Of a DNA stretch of 64,000 nucleotides, positions 7,885 to 16,340 are shown piece by piece. The notes beneath the pieces are model-generated. The model was not told the DNA's origin. It saw only the letters and a list, made by a program, of their open reading frames with translations, and made no database searches. Numbering within the stretch: position 1 is the stretch's first letter; the number at the start of each line of letters is the position of its first letter. Both the position numbers and the translations under genes were made by a program. Source of the DNA: SG8-30 sp964406445 (GTDB taxonomy: Bacteria; Pseudomonadota; Gammaproteobacteria; Steroidobacterales; Steroidobacteraceae). The stretch lies in contig CAYORU010000011.1 in assembly GCA_964406445.1 (NCBI GenBank), forward strand, positions 24,751 through 88,750, in the 5' to 3' direction.

Positions 7885-8547
7885 ATGCGTATCAGGACAC
7901 TCGCCGGCGTCGCCGGCCTGCTCTTTGCAACCGTCACCCCGGGCGCCTTCGCCGAGGGGCGCCTTCCTGCAACCTACGAGGTCCGCGTGACGAACGTCAC
8001 GGCGGGGATCTACTTCACCCCGACGCTCGGAGCAACGCACGCGCCCCGGGTGCGCATGTTCATGCTCGGCCAGCCCGCCGGCGAGGGGCTCGCCATCCTC
8101 GCCGAGTCCGGGGACGTCGTCCCGCTGCGCGCCGTGCTCGACTCGATCGGCCGCGATGTCAGCGCGACCGCCGTCGCCGGCGGCCTGCTCGGTCCGGGTG
8201 AGAGCACGAGCTTCACGATCGAGGGGCGGCCGAACCGGGACCGCCTGAGCGTCGCCGCGATGCTGCTGCCGACCAATGACGGCTTCTACGCCGTGGATGC
8301 GGTCGCGCTGCCGACGCACGGGACGGTGCACTACACGGCGCTCGGTTACGACGCGGGCAGCGAGTTCAACGACGAACTGTGCGCCAACATCCCCGGCCCG
8401 CAGTGCGGCGGCGCGGGCCTCTCGGCCGAGGACGGCGAGGGCTACGTGCACGTCCACCCGGGCACGCACGGGCTCGCGGACCTGAGCCGCGCGAGCTACG
8501 ACTGGCGCAACCCGGTCGCGCTGGTGACAATCACCCGCGTCAAGTGA
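7885..8547 (+). CDS. Exported spondin_N-domain protein
   Basis: A 220-residue secreted protein. A signal peptide (MRIRTLAGVAGLLFATV, cleaved near AFAEG) is followed by a spondin_N-like domain: the YEVRVTNVTAG start, MFMLGQPAGEGLAILAESGD in the middle, MLLPTNDGF, DAGSEFNDELC and a final VTITRVK strand. Bacterial members are thought to be extracellular and calcium-related, but no reaction is known. The ATG at 7885 is chosen over upstream starts because AAGGAGAGG precedes it and the signal peptide begins there. A strong hairpin follows the stop. Confidence 0.82.
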   Translation: MRIRTLAGVAGLLFATVTPGAFAEGRLPATYEVRVTNVTAGIYFTPTLGATHAPRVRMFMLGQPAGEGLAILAESGDVVPLRAVLDSIGRDVSATAVAGGLLGPGESTSFTIEGRPNRDRLSVAAMLLPTNDGFYAVDAVALPTHGTVHYTALGYDAGSEFNDELCANIPGPQCGGAGLSAEDGEGYVHVHPGTHGLADLSRASYDWRNPVALVTITRVK

Positions 8548-8557
8548 GCCACGGCTT

Positions 8558-8585
8558 GGGTGGCGGGCTGAAGGGCCCGCCACCC
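8558..8585. terminator. Strong hairpin after the spondin-domain gene
   Basis: A perfect 11-bp inverted repeat (GGGTGGCGGGC / GCCCGCCACCC) with a six-base loop starts ten bases after the stop codon. There is no T-tract. It is probably a transcription stop or an mRNA-stabilising 3' hairpin. Confidence 0.55.
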
Positions 8586-8611
8586 ACCCGGGTCGTGGTC
8601 GAGGTCATGAT

Positions 8612-9205
8612 GTGACGGCCACGACGAACGAAGTCCTGCTCGAAGCCCAGCTGGCCACGGCCGAATCCGCGGCCCCCTTCGGCCGTCTCATCGGGGCCGC
8701 CGCGGCGGGCAGCGGCCGCGGCACGCGCTTCTACGGCGACGCGATCGAGTTCTGGGACGTACCCGGGTTCCGCTCCGACGAGGACACCTGCCTGTCGGTG
8801 GCCCGTGTCCAGCCGCGCGAGCCGCGGGTGCTGTGGATGGAGCGGCACTTCAAGCACACCCAGGCCTTCATATCCCTCGACGGGCAGTCGTTCGTCGTGG
8901 TCGTCGCGCCGCCGAACCAGTCGAACGCCCCCGATCCCGCCGCCGTCCGCGCGCTGCAGGTGCCGGCCGGCTGCGGGCTGCAGCTGCACATCGGCACCTG
9001 GCACGAGTTCCCTTTCGCCATCGCGAAGCCGCTCGACCTGCTCGTGATCCTGCGCAACGAGACCAACCGCAATCTCGAAGTGATCGAGGACGGCGAAGCG
9101 GTTGGCGAGGACCTGGAAAAGCGCTCGATCGAGCGCCGGCTGGGCGTGAGCTTCGTCGTCGAGATGCCCGTCGAGGCAGAGTCACCAGGCGGCTTCCCCG
9201 CCTAG
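8612..9205 (+). CDS. Ureidoglycolate lyase (AllA)-like protein
   Basis: A 197-residue cupin-fold protein related to ureidoglycolate lyase. It has the family's ERHFKHTQAFISLDGQSFVV segment (residues 77-96), VVAPPNQ and GTWHEFPFAIAKP. In allantoin degradation this enzyme splits ureidoglycolate to glyoxylate and urea. No other allantoin genes are adjacent, so the substrate may differ. The start is GTG at 8612 with GAGG seven bases upstream. Its TAG stop interleaves with the stop of the convergent hydrolase gene within the tetranucleotide CTAG. Confidence 0.75.
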   Translation: MTATTNEVLLEAQLATAESAAPFGRLIGAAAAGSGRGTRFYGDAIEFWDVPGFRSDEDTCLSVARVQPREPRVLWMERHFKHTQAFISLDGQSFVVVVAPPNQSNAPDPAAVRALQVPAGCGLQLHIGTWHEFPFAIAKPLDLLVILRNETNRNLEVIEDGEAVGEDLEKRSIERRLGVSFVVEMPVEAESPGGFPA

Positions 9206-10218
9206 CGTGGCGCGGCTGGCGTACGGCTGTGAGTGGCGCCGACCGCGGACTCTTCGCGCGCGAGCCACGCAGCAACCCGCTCCGCGATCGCGAGGTGGTT
9301 GAGCTCGATCGGGAACAGGTGGCCGTTCCCCTGAAGGCCCCAGTCCGCCTCGAGCAAGGCGAGCTCGACGCCCCAGAACTCCGCCGCGGCGGCGACCCGC
9401 GCCGGCGGCGTCGCGTTGTCGCCCTCGGCCGCGACGACCAGCGTCTGGATTCCATCGAAGAGCCCGGGACCATGTTTCGACGCAAGGTCGGGGACTACGA
9501 TCTCGTTGAGGCTGCGCGGACTCTCCGGCACGAGCGAGCGCTGGTACTGGGCGTAGGCCTGTTGCGGGAACTGGGGTGCCGGCACATCGCCGGCCATGGC
9601 GAACAACTGGAACTCGAGCTCGGCGGGAAAGCGAAACGGCGCCGACTCGGGCAGCGGGAAGCCCTCGAGTGGCGTGCGCAAGAGCTCGGCCGGCCCCACC
9701 GGCGCGAGCAGCACGGCCGCCCGGACCGCCGCACGCTGGCGGGCATCGGCGGCGGCGAGCGTCTCCTGGATGACCCGCGCGCCCATGCTGTGCCCGACCA
9801 GGATCACCGGGCCGTGCCGGTCGATGAGCTCGAGCATCGCGGGCGCGGTCTGTGCGTTCGACATGCGCGGGAAGTCCGCGACCGGCGGCGCACGGCCGTG
9901 GCCGGGCAGGTCGACGACGCAGCTGCGATAGCCCTGTGCCGCGAACCACGGCGCCCAGCCCGGACGCTGGTCGGGCGTCGCAGTGTAGACGACGCCCGTG
10001 TGCGACGCGCCGTGCACGAACACGATCGTCTCTCCACGGCTCGCGCCGGCGTGGCCGGTCCGGCACTCCACGTACATCACGTGCGAGTCGGGACCGAGGA
10101 ACTCGATAGTCGACCCGGCCGCGGTGAGCGCCTGCGCCGGCGCTGCTCCGGCCAGCACCCAGGCGAACAGCGCCGCCGCCGCGGCGCGGGCGGGCACGGA
10201 CTCGTGACGAGGCTGCAT
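9202..10218 (-). CDS. Exported alpha/beta hydrolase
   Basis: A 338-residue alpha/beta-hydrolase fold protein with a signal peptide (residues 1-30, ending PAQA). The oxyanion HG motif (FVHGAS, 67-72), the nucleophile elbow GHSMG (Ser144), an acid near Asp267 (AEGDNAT) and His300 (QGNGHLF) form a complete catalytic set. It is likely a periplasmic esterase, lactonase or amidase; the substrate is unknown. The ATG at 10218 is preceded by AAAGGAA. An upstream extension would lack a signal peptide, so it was rejected. Confidence 0.85.
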   Translation of the reverse strand: MQPRHESVPARAAAAALFAWVLAGAAPAQALTAAGSTIEFLGPDSHVMYVECRTGHAGASRGETIVFVHGASHTGVVYTATPDQRPGWAPWFAAQGYRSCVVDLPGHGRAPPVADFPRMSNAQTAPAMLELIDRHGPVILVGHSMGARVIQETLAAADARQRAAVRAAVLLAPVGPAELLRTPLEGFPLPESAPFRFPAELEFQLFAMAGDVPAPQFPQQAYAQYQRSLVPESPRSLNEIVVPDLASKHGPGLFDGIQTLVVAAEGDNATPPARVAAAAEFWGVELALLEADWGLQGNGHLFPIELNHLAIAERVAAWLAREESAVGATHSRTPAAPR

Positions 10219-10271
10219 GTCGTTTCCTTTCAACGGCCGTTCATACAGGACGTGCGGCATTTGCTGCGAGG

Positions 10272-11003
10272 CTACCCTCGGATCGCGATCGCGCCGAGGT
10301 GCGCGAGGACGTGCGCGGCGATCGCGGCCTCGAGCCCATGCCGCCAGAACAGGTAGCCGGCCACGACCCCGAACAGCGCGTTGCCGGCGACGACGTAGGC
10401 CCCGATCGGCAGCGGCACGGTTCCGAGCGCCGCCGCGACCGTCGGCAGGTGCGCGGCGCCGAAGATGACGGCGCTCAAGCCGATGGCGAGCCACGCCGAC
10501 CCGTCGGCCAGGGCGCCGGCTCCGCCCTGGAACAGCCGCCAGCCGGCCCAGGCGAGCAGGGTCATCAGGCCCCAGCGGACCAGCACCTCCTCGGTGATGC
10601 CGCCGTAGAGCAGGCGCGCCGTGAGCGGCATCGAGACCTTCGCCTGGAGCAAAGCCAGCGGCTCGGGAGCGAGCGCGTGAAATCCCAGGATGATGGCCAC
10701 GCCGACGAGGCCGCCGGCCACACCGGGCGCGAGCTGCGGCCGCAGCGCGCCGATCGCGTCGCCGCCGCCGACCAGCGCCGACAGGGCCGGCGCCTGCAGG
10801 CCGACCTTCGGCGCGAGCAGGGCGCCGACGACGGCGGCGACCGCGACCAGCATGGCGCCCTGCACGGCGGAAGCAACCTGCAGGGTTCGCAGCGGCACCT
10901 CGAGCGCCTTGTCACCGATCAGCGAAGGCAGCGCCAGCCAGGACATCGCGATCACGCCCGGCACGGCGAGCAGCACGAGCAGAAGTGTCAGTCTCCAGGC
11001 CAC
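10272..11003 (-). CDS. CPBP-family intramembrane metalloprotease
   Basis: A 243-residue multi-pass membrane protein. The three signature motifs of CPBP (CAAX/bacteriocin-processing type) proteases are present: EEVLVR with Glu138, Glu139 and Arg143, FGAAH with His185, and HVLAH starting at His231. About seven hydrophobic segments are visible. Members cleave within or near membranes, but a bacterial substrate can rarely be assigned. It lies just upstream of the alpha/beta hydrolase on the same strand (53-base gap), so co-transcription is possible. Confidence 0.88.
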   Translation of the reverse strand: MAWRLTLLLVLLAVPGVIAMSWLALPSLIGDKALEVPLRTLQVASAVQGAMLVAVAAVVGALLAPKVGLQAPALSALVGGGDAIGALRPQLAPGVAGGLVGVAIILGFHALAPEPLALLQAKVSMPLTARLLYGGITEEVLVRWGLMTLLAWAGWRLFQGGAGALADGSAWLAIGLSAVIFGAAHLPTVAAALGTVPLPIGAYVVAGNALFGVVAGYLFWRHGLEAAIAAHVLAHLGAIAIRG

Positions 11004-11138
11004 CGTCGAAGCTCCTTTCCCCTGCGGCCTGATCAGGATACCGTGCGAGCGTCTGGATCAAAAATGAGCCGTCCCGGTTGACGCGGCAGGGCCGGCGGCC
11101 TGCGAAAACAGCAACAACGTACAAGAGGGGGACCTGCG

Positions 11139-12752
11139 ATGACTCACGACCACGAGCACGACCATGTGGGCGCCTGCTTCGTCTGCAGCGCGCGCGAACG
11201 AGCCGCCGACGGCCCGGACGCGCCGCGCGACGCCGGCCGCCGGAGAGTCCTGAAGGCCGCAATGGCCGCGCCGCTCGCAGCCGCGCTGGCCTCGCCCGCC
11301 GCCAAGGCCGGCCCGGCGCCGCACAGCTCGGCCTACGAGTCGCTGCGCGGGGGACGGCAGCGCTTCTTCATCGACGCCGGCCAGGCGCTGATCGAGCGCA
11401 ACGGCAAGGCAGAGATCGTCCGCGACGTCGCCATCCTGGTGAACGACGACATGATCGAGGACGTGGTGACGGGGCGGTCCAAGGGCCGCATGGGCGGCAT
11501 CCACCGCGTCGGCGCGCGCGGCGATTTCGTCACGCCGGGCTTCATCAGCGGCCACACGCACGCGGCCGGCGGCACGACCACGCGCGGCATCATCGAGATC
11601 GGCCGGTCCTTCGCGCGGCCGCTCGAGCTGGTCGAGCGGTTCACCGACGACGAGCTCGACGCCGTCACGGCCTTCAACGTGGTGGAGTTGCTGATTTCAG
11701 GTTGCACCACGCACGTCGAGCAGAGCCTCAGCCTGCGCCAGGCCGAGTCCTACGTGCGCGTCGCGCGGCAGTTCGGCGCGCGCGGCTACCCGGGCGGCAT
11801 GATCCCGGGCATCGCGCGGCTGTTCCCGATCTGGTTCCGCGGCAGCAACGACCAGGCCCTGTTCGACTCGGTGCCCGGCACGCTCGCCGAGATCCAGGCC
11901 AACCTCGAGTTCGGCCGGCGCGTGAACGGCCTCGACAACGGCCGCATCCGGCCGATGATGGCGCCGCACGCCACCGACACCCAGACGCCCGAGACCATGG
12001 TCGCGATCGCCGCCGCCGCCGCGGAGCTCGGCAACGGCATCCACTTCCACCTCTCGCAGTCGGCCAACGAGACGAACGTGGTCCGCCGCCTGTGGGGCAT
12101 GACGCCCACGGCCTGGTGCGCGAGCTTCGGGATGATGAACGGGCCGTTCTTCGGCGCGCACATGAGCGGGCTCGACTTCACCGTCGACCCCGCGATCCTG
12201 AACGCGAACGGCGCGGTCTACTCGCACTGCCCGTCGGCCGGCGGCGCCGGCGGCGGCACCCAGCCCTATCCCGAGGCGCTGGCGCAGCAGATGAACGTCA
12301 ACATCGGCATCGACACGCACTCGAACGACTACCTCGAGAACCTCAAGCTCGCGGTGCTCTACGGGCAGGCCCGGCACTCGCTGATCGCGACGACGAGCCC
12401 GATCCCGCTGCGCCGGCCGACGATGTGGGATGCGATGGAGGGCGCCACGCGGGTCCCGGCCGCGGGCCTGCGCCGCGGCGACCTCGGCCGGATCGCGCCC
12501 GGCGCCAAGGCCGACCTCGTGACCATCGACGTCAGCGGGCCACTGGTCGGCGTCGGCACGCTGCCGCCAGAGCCGCTCAGCAACCTGATGTACGCCAACG
12601 GCCTGTCGGTGCGCCACGTGTTCACCGACGGTCAGATCCAGGTGTTCAACGGCCGCTTCGTCGCCGGCGACTTCGAGCGCATCCGCCGCGAGGCCGGTGC
12701 CGCCATCCGCCGGCTGTGGGGCATGCTCGACGCCGAGGGCTGGTTCGGCTGA
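11139..12752 (+). CDS. Amidohydrolase with Tat-like signal and His/Cys-rich N-terminus
   Basis: A 537-residue amidohydrolase of the chlorohydrolase/deaminase type. Metal-site motifs include GHTH (His139, His141), HFHLSQS (about 283) and GIDTHSND (about 395); a LGRIAPGAKADLVTI segment closes the composite domain. Residues 33-57 (GRRRVLKAAMAAPLAAALAS) look like a Tat signal, so it probably folds with metal before export. Oddly, the Tat signal is preceded by a metal-binding-looking N-terminus (HDHEHDH, then CFVC). AGAGGGGG precedes the ATG. Substrate unknown. Confidence 0.85.
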   Translation: MTHDHEHDHVGACFVCSARERAADGPDAPRDAGRRRVLKAAMAAPLAAALASPAAKAGPAPHSSAYESLRGGRQRFFIDAGQALIERNGKAEIVRDVAILVNDDMIEDVVTGRSKGRMGGIHRVGARGDFVTPGFISGHTHAAGGTTTRGIIEIGRSFARPLELVERFTDDELDAVTAFNVVELLISGCTTHVEQSLSLRQAESYVRVARQFGARGYPGGMIPGIARLFPIWFRGSNDQALFDSVPGTLAEIQANLEFGRRVNGLDNGRIRPMMAPHATDTQTPETMVAIAAAAAELGNGIHFHLSQSANETNVVRRLWGMTPTAWCASFGMMNGPFFGAHMSGLDFTVDPAILNANGAVYSHCPSAGGAGGGTQPYPEALAQQMNVNIGIDTHSNDYLENLKLAVLYGQARHSLIATTSPIPLRRPTMWDAMEGATRVPAAGLRRGDLGRIAPGAKADLVTIDVSGPLVGVGTLPPEPLSNLMYANGLSVRHVFTDGQIQVFNGRFVAGDFERIRREAGAAIRRLWGMLDAEGWFG

Positions 12753-12831
12753 GGCGCAGCTCTGGGTCGAGCCACGGCCGGTGGATGCCGAATGGGTGGC
12801 TGGTTGATCCGCGCGGGCCCCGTCTCCGACT

Positions 12832-13578
12832 TCAGGCGGCGGGGTCCGCGGGCTCCATGAACCCGCCGGCGCGGTAGGTCACGACCAGCGTATCGCGGCA
12901 GCCCGGCCCCTCCGCCGGCAGGATCGGCGTCGTCTCGTGGATGACGCGCGCGTCGTCGAGCACCAGCACCGAGCCCGGCGCCTCCATCGTGAAGCGCACG
13001 CCGCGGGGCCCTTGGGCCTCGAACACGCGCGTCTCGCCCGAGACGACGGCGTCGCGGCCGGCGAGCCATACCGCGACGAAGTCGACGCCGTCGCGGTGCG
13101 CGCCCTCCGGCGTCGGCCGACCGATGCCGTCGGCCGTGTCGATGCGCACCTGGTGCACCTCGATGAACCAGCGCTCGACGGGGTGCAGCCGCGCCGCCTG
13201 TTCGCCGATCGCCGCCAGGCAGCGCTGCAGGCCCGGGTCGTCGAGGAACGCATCGACCACCGGCTCGAACCAGCGCTGCATGCCGCCGTGCAGCGCGTTG
13301 TACTCGGTCGGTTGCCAGTGCGCGCGGTGCGCCACCCGCTCGAGACGTCCGCTGGCCAGGTCGTGAACGAGGCTCGCGTGACGCCGCGCGCGGTAGCGCC
13401 CGCCGTCCTTGAGGTGAGGATCGCGCGGCAGGTCCGCCCAGAACGCCCGAAGCCTTTGCCACCCGGCCGCGTCGAGGCCGGTCAGCGATCGCGTGACTTC
13501 GGGCCCGAGCAGCGCGTAGCCGCTGCGCTCGAGCGCGAGCGGCAGGCCGGCGGGATCGTCAGGGGCTTCGAGCTGCAT
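12832..13578 (-). CDS. 2-oxoglutarate/Fe(II) dioxygenase, amino-acid hydroxylase type
   Basis: A 248-residue protein of the 2OG-Fe dioxygenase family that includes bacterial L-isoleucine hydroxylases. The iron ligands are visible as His161-x-Asp163 (AHRDGVDF) and His214 (VIHETTPI), with Arg228 (CRDTLVV) placed to bind 2-oxoglutarate. It probably hydroxylates a free amino acid; which one is not evident. The ATG at 13578 is chosen because family similarity begins there. It is divergent from a MarR gene, and the 92-base gap carries a GTTAGGANTCCTT element. Confidence 0.83.
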   Translation of the reverse strand: MQLEAPDDPAGLPLALERSGYALLGPEVTRSLTGLDAAGWQRLRAFWADLPRDPHLKDGGRYRARRHASLVHDLASGRLERVAHRAHWQPTEYNALHGGMQRWFEPVVDAFLDDPGLQRCLAAIGEQAARLHPVERWFIEVHQVRIDTADGIGRPTPEGAHRDGVDFVAVWLAGRDAVVSGETRVFEAQGPRGVRFTMEAPGSVLVLDDARVIHETTPILPAEGPGCRDTLVVTYRAGGFMEPADPAA

Positions 13579-13654
13579 GCGGGCTACGCCTCTTCTGGAC
13601 TGGTCGGACGGCGGAACCTGCCGCCGAAATCCTTTGACCGGAGTATGCCATATC

Positions 13655-13667
13655 GTTAGGATTCCTT
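13655..13667. promoter_or_regulatory. Operator-like element, copy 1 (before marR-type gene)
   Basis: GTTAGGATTCCTT, with a 4-1-4 palindromic core (AGGA-T-TCCT), ends three bases before the MarR ATG. The same 13-mer, differing only at the central base, lies before the next gene at 14314. A repeated palindrome before both genes of a regulator-target pair is good evidence for a shared operator. It also contains the Shine-Dalgarno bases. Confidence 0.6.
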
Positions 13668-13670
13668 CCC

Positions 13671-14261
13671 ATGAAGTTCGACCGCATCTCCGAGCCCCTC
13701 GCCACGCGCCTCGCCGACGGCCTCGCGCGGCTCGCCGCCGTGGCGCGCCAGCTCGACTGGCAGGAGGCCGAGGCGGCCGGGCTCTCGCCGACCCAGGCCG
13801 ACATCCTGCGCTTCGTCGCGCAGCGGCCCGGCGGCGTGCGGCTGACCGACGCCGCCGCGCACGCCGGCATCCGCAAGCCCACCGCGAGCGATGCGGTCGC
13901 CGCCCTCGAGCGCAAGGGCCTCCTGCGCAAGCACGCCGACCGGCGCGACGCGCGGGCCGTGTCGCTGCGGGCCACCGCACAGGGCCAGCAGGCCGCGCGC
14001 GCCTGGCCGGCCAGCTACGCTGCGGTGATCGACGGCCTGTCGGCGGCAGAGCAGGCGCTGCTGCTCAAGCTGACGGTGCGCATGATCCGCCAGCTGCAAC
14101 TGCGCGGCATGATCGCGCCGCAACGCACCTGCGTGAGCTGCCGGCACTTCCGCGAGAACGCCGAGCCCGGCGCCGCGGCGCCGCACTTCTGCGCGCTGGT
14201 CGGCGCGGCGATGGCCGACCACCACCTGCGCGTGGACTGCCCCGAGCACGAAGCCGCCTGA
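13671..14261 (+). CDS. MarR-family regulator with C-terminal Cys4 domain
   Basis: A 196-residue regulator. Residues 1-145 form a MarR winged helix (LSPTQADILRFVAQRPGGVR, RKPTASDAVAALERKGLLRK, DRRDARAVSL). The C-terminal 50 residues are an extra domain with Cys154, Cys157, Cys174 and Cys190 plus several His (CVSCRHF, PHFCALV, HHLRVDCPEH), which looks like a zinc or iron-sulfur site. It could sense metal, redox state or nitric oxide. It precedes the cytochrome P460 gene by 68 bases, and both genes carry the GTTAGGANTCCTT site, suggesting direct repression of both. Confidence 0.87.
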   Translation: MKFDRISEPLATRLADGLARLAAVARQLDWQEAEAAGLSPTQADILRFVAQRPGGVRLTDAAAHAGIRKPTASDAVAALERKGLLRKHADRRDARAVSLRATAQGQQAARAWPASYAAVIDGLSAAEQALLLKLTVRMIRQLQLRGMIAPQRTCVSCRHFRENAEPGAAAPHFCALVGAAMADHHLRVDCPEHEAA

Positions 14262-14274
14262 GCGCGGCGAAGGC

Positions 14275-14295
14275 CCCCGCCGCGCCGCGGCGGGG
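14275..14295 (+). terminator. GC hairpin between marR-type and P460 genes
   Basis: A perfect 9-bp inverted repeat (CCCCGCCGC / GCGGCGGGG) with a three-base loop begins 14 bases after the MarR stop. It would separate the regulator transcript from the P460 gene, which then has its own operator-like site just downstream. No T-tract. Confidence 0.4.
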
Positions 14296-14313
14296 TCAAT
14301 GACGGCTGTAATA

Positions 14314-14326
14314 GTTAGGAGTCCTT
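14314..14326. promoter_or_regulatory. Operator-like element, copy 2 (before cytochrome P460)
   Basis: GTTAGGAGTCCTT repeats the element at 13655 with one central change and ends three bases before the P460 ATG. It includes the AGGAG ribosome-binding bases, so protein bound there would be close to or downstream of the transcription start. Confidence 0.6.
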
Positions 14327-14329
14327 GTC

Positions 14330-14818
14330 ATGACCAACTTCCGCATCGCGACAGTGGCCGCCGGCCTCGCCCTCGCCGGCCTGGCGGCCGCCACCGCCTC
14401 CGACACCGGCGTCCCCTATCCCGAGGGTTACCGCGACTGGCGGCACGTGAAGAGCATGGTGATCGAGGAAGGGCACGGGCTGTTCGCGTCCTTCGGCGGC
14501 ATCCACCACCTGTACGCGAACGCCAAGGCCCTCGAGGGCTACCGGAGCGGGCGCTTCCCCGACGGCGCGGTAATCGCCTTCGACCTGCTCGACGCGAAGC
14601 ACGCGGACAACGCCGTGACCGAGGGCGAGCGCAAGGTGCTCGGCGTCATGCACAAGGACGCGAAGAAGTACGCCGACACCGGCGGCTGGGGCTTCGAGGG
14701 CTTCGCGGCCGGCGACCCCGCACGCCCGGTGGTCGGCGCCGACGCGAAGAAGGCCTGCTTCCAGTGCCACATGTCGCAGCGCGAGCGCGACTACGTGTTC
14801 AGCGAGGCGCGCGACTGA
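14330..14818 (+). CDS. Cytochrome P460 family c-type haem protein
   Basis: A 162-residue periplasmic protein. A signal peptide (MTNFRIATVAAGLALAGLAA, cleaved near TAS) is followed by a P460-type domain (PYPEGYRDWRHVKSMVI, then DTGGWGFEGF) and one c-type haem site CFQCH (Cys143, Cys146, His147) near the C-terminus. Relatives oxidise hydroxylamine or bind and detoxify NO. A Lys-rich stretch (KDAKKYADT, about 109-117) lies where the family's haem-lysine crosslink is expected, but I cannot tell whether it forms. Likely controlled by the upstream MarR protein. Confidence 0.9.
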   Translation: MTNFRIATVAAGLALAGLAAATASDTGVPYPEGYRDWRHVKSMVIEEGHGLFASFGGIHHLYANAKALEGYRSGRFPDGAVIAFDLLDAKHADNAVTEGERKVLGVMHKDAKKYADTGGWGFEGFAAGDPARPVVGADAKKACFQCHMSQRERDYVFSEARD

Positions 14819-14828
14819 GGCCGCGGCA

Positions 14829-14858
14829 CGGCGTCCGGGGCGACGACCCCGGACGCCG
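14829..14858. terminator. Convergent hairpin after cytochrome P460
   Basis: A perfect 12-bp inverted repeat (CGGCGTCCGGGG / CCCCGGACGCCG) with a six-base loop lies between the P460 stop and the convergent gene ending at 14874. It probably acts on both strands. Confidence 0.55.
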
Positions 14859-14873
14859 CCGGCCGCCCGGTCC

Positions 14874-15953
14874 CTACTCCGCGCGTTTCGCGGGGGCCGC
14901 CCGCAGCGTTGCCGGCGCTGGGTCTTCCTCGTCGTCGCCCGCGCCGCACAGCACGCGGTAGCGCGCGACGATCTGGCCCTTCGGTGCGGGCGAGAGCACG
15001 TCGAGCCGGTACCAGCCCTCGATGACGTTCGCCCCCGCGCCGCCGCCCGCGCTCAGCGTCTTGCCAGCCTCGGGCTCCGACACCGTCGTCTGCCAGGCGC
15101 GCGTCGGCTGCGTGCCTGCGCCGCCGAAGGCGAGCTTGAACTCGGGCGACTTGCGGCCGTCGTGGCTGACGTATTGATAGGTCACCGTGCCGGCGCGGTT
15201 CGCCGTCATCGTGCCGGCGAAGCGGATCGGCGTCGGACAGGCCCCCGTGTGCACCTCAGGCTCCGCCTCGAAAGTCGCCGCGGCGAGCAGCGGCTGCGCC
15301 CGCGCCGGCATCACCTTGGCGCGCGCCGGCTTCGGCTTGTCGGCAGGAATCTTCGCTTCCGCCAGAGGTGAGGCACCGCACTTGACCCGCGCGTTGACCA
15401 TCACGGACTTGGTGTCGATGTCGGTGAAGCCCGCGCCGGTCGGCTTGCAGGTGAGCGTGTAGCTCGCGCGAAGCGCGGCCGGATAGTCCACGCGGAAGCC
15501 CTCCGCCAGGAAGTGGTAGCGGGTCTTCTTCGGGTCGGTCGCGGCGCGCTTGTCCAGCTCGTCGTTGCAGGCCTTGACCGGATCGAACTGCTGGCCCTTG
15601 CCGCCATCCCAGCGGAACACGCCCGAGGCGCTCCTCGAGTGCGGGATCAGGAAGTTCGCCGGCTCCTTCTGGCCCACCAGCACCATGCCCGGCACGCCGA
15701 GGCTGCCGCTGTAGGCCTTGTTGCCCTTGCCTTCCCACTGGCACTCCGCACGCAGCTCCACCTCGACCTTCGAGGTGTCGGTGGCGTCGACCGTGGTCCA
15801 GCGCTCGCCGTCGGTCGAGTAGACCTCGAGTTCCGGCGCACGGTCGAAGCCCTGCGGGTTGCCGAGGCTGAACTGCTTGATCTTGTTGGCGGACGCGGCC
15901 GGCGAGAAGGCGACGGCGGCCAGCAGGAGCAACGGTGTGAGTCGCTTCATCAT
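14874..15953 (-). CDS. Exported protein of unknown function
   Basis: A 359-residue protein with a clear signal peptide (MMKRLTPLLLLAAVAFSPAASA). I recognise no family. The mature part contains six cysteines that could form disulfides (CQWEGKG, KACNDEL, LTCKPTG, VKCGASP, GACPTPI, VLCGAGD) and two halves that each look beta-rich. They are joined by a Lys/Pro/Ala linker (DKPKPARAKVMPARAQ, about 203-218). The second half reads like an immunoglobulin-type strand set (FAGTMTANRAGTVTYQYVSH). It is probably periplasmic or surface-exposed. It stands alone. Confidence 0.6.
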   Translation of the reverse strand: MMKRLTPLLLLAAVAFSPAASANKIKQFSLGNPQGFDRAPELEVYSTDGERWTTVDATDTSKVEVELRAECQWEGKGNKAYSGSLGVPGMVLVGQKEPANFLIPHSRSASGVFRWDGGKGQQFDPVKACNDELDKRAATDPKKTRYHFLAEGFRVDYPAALRASYTLTCKPTGAGFTDIDTKSVMVNARVKCGASPLAEAKIPADKPKPARAKVMPARAQPLLAAATFEAEPEVHTGACPTPIRFAGTMTANRAGTVTYQYVSHDGRKSPEFKLAFGGAGTQPTRAWQTTVSEPEAGKTLSAGGGAGANVIEGWYRLDVLSPAPKGQIVARYRVLCGAGDDEEDPAPATLRAAPAKRAE

Positions 15954-16037
15954 GCCCCCCGATGGACAGTTCGCGGTGGGCCGATGATAGACCCGTCGCG
16001 CCGCGAAGGGGGCGGCCGGGGTCTCAGTTCGGGCCGA

Positions 16038-16337
16038 TCAGCCCTGCATCACGTCCGCCCACTCCGGGTGCCGCTCGTACTGCGAGCGGACGAACGGGCA
16101 CAGCGGGATGATCCGGTAGCCGCCCGCGCGCGCGTCCGCGACGAGCCGCTCGGCGAGCGCCTTGCCCGCGCCCGTGCCGCGCATCGAGTCCGGCACCGAG
16201 GTGTGGTCGGCGATGATCAGCGTCGGGCTCGCCTTGCTGAAGGTCAGCTCCGCCTCGCCCTCGCGACCGGCCACGCGGCCCACGTAGCGGCCCTTGGTCG
16301 GCGTGTCTTCGCGGGTAATGTCGAGGGCGGCGCTCAT
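16038..16337 (-). CDS. Small GNAT-type N-acetyltransferase (YidJ/COG2388-like)
   Basis: A 99-residue protein matching the short acetyltransferase family: a GRYVGRVAGREGEAELTFS start, ADHTSVPDSMRGTGAGKALA, where RGTGAGKAL is the acetyl-CoA loop, and IIPLCPFVRSQYERHPEW at the C-terminus. The Cys in PLCPFV is conserved in this group. Substrate unknown. It starts three bases after the stop of coiled-coil copy 1 and is probably co-transcribed with it. Confidence 0.85.
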   Translation of the reverse strand: MSAALDITREDTPTKGRYVGRVAGREGEAELTFSKASPTLIIADHTSVPDSMRGTGAGKALAERLVADARAGGYRIIPLCPFVRSQYERHPEWADVMQG

Positions 16338-16340
16338 GCG

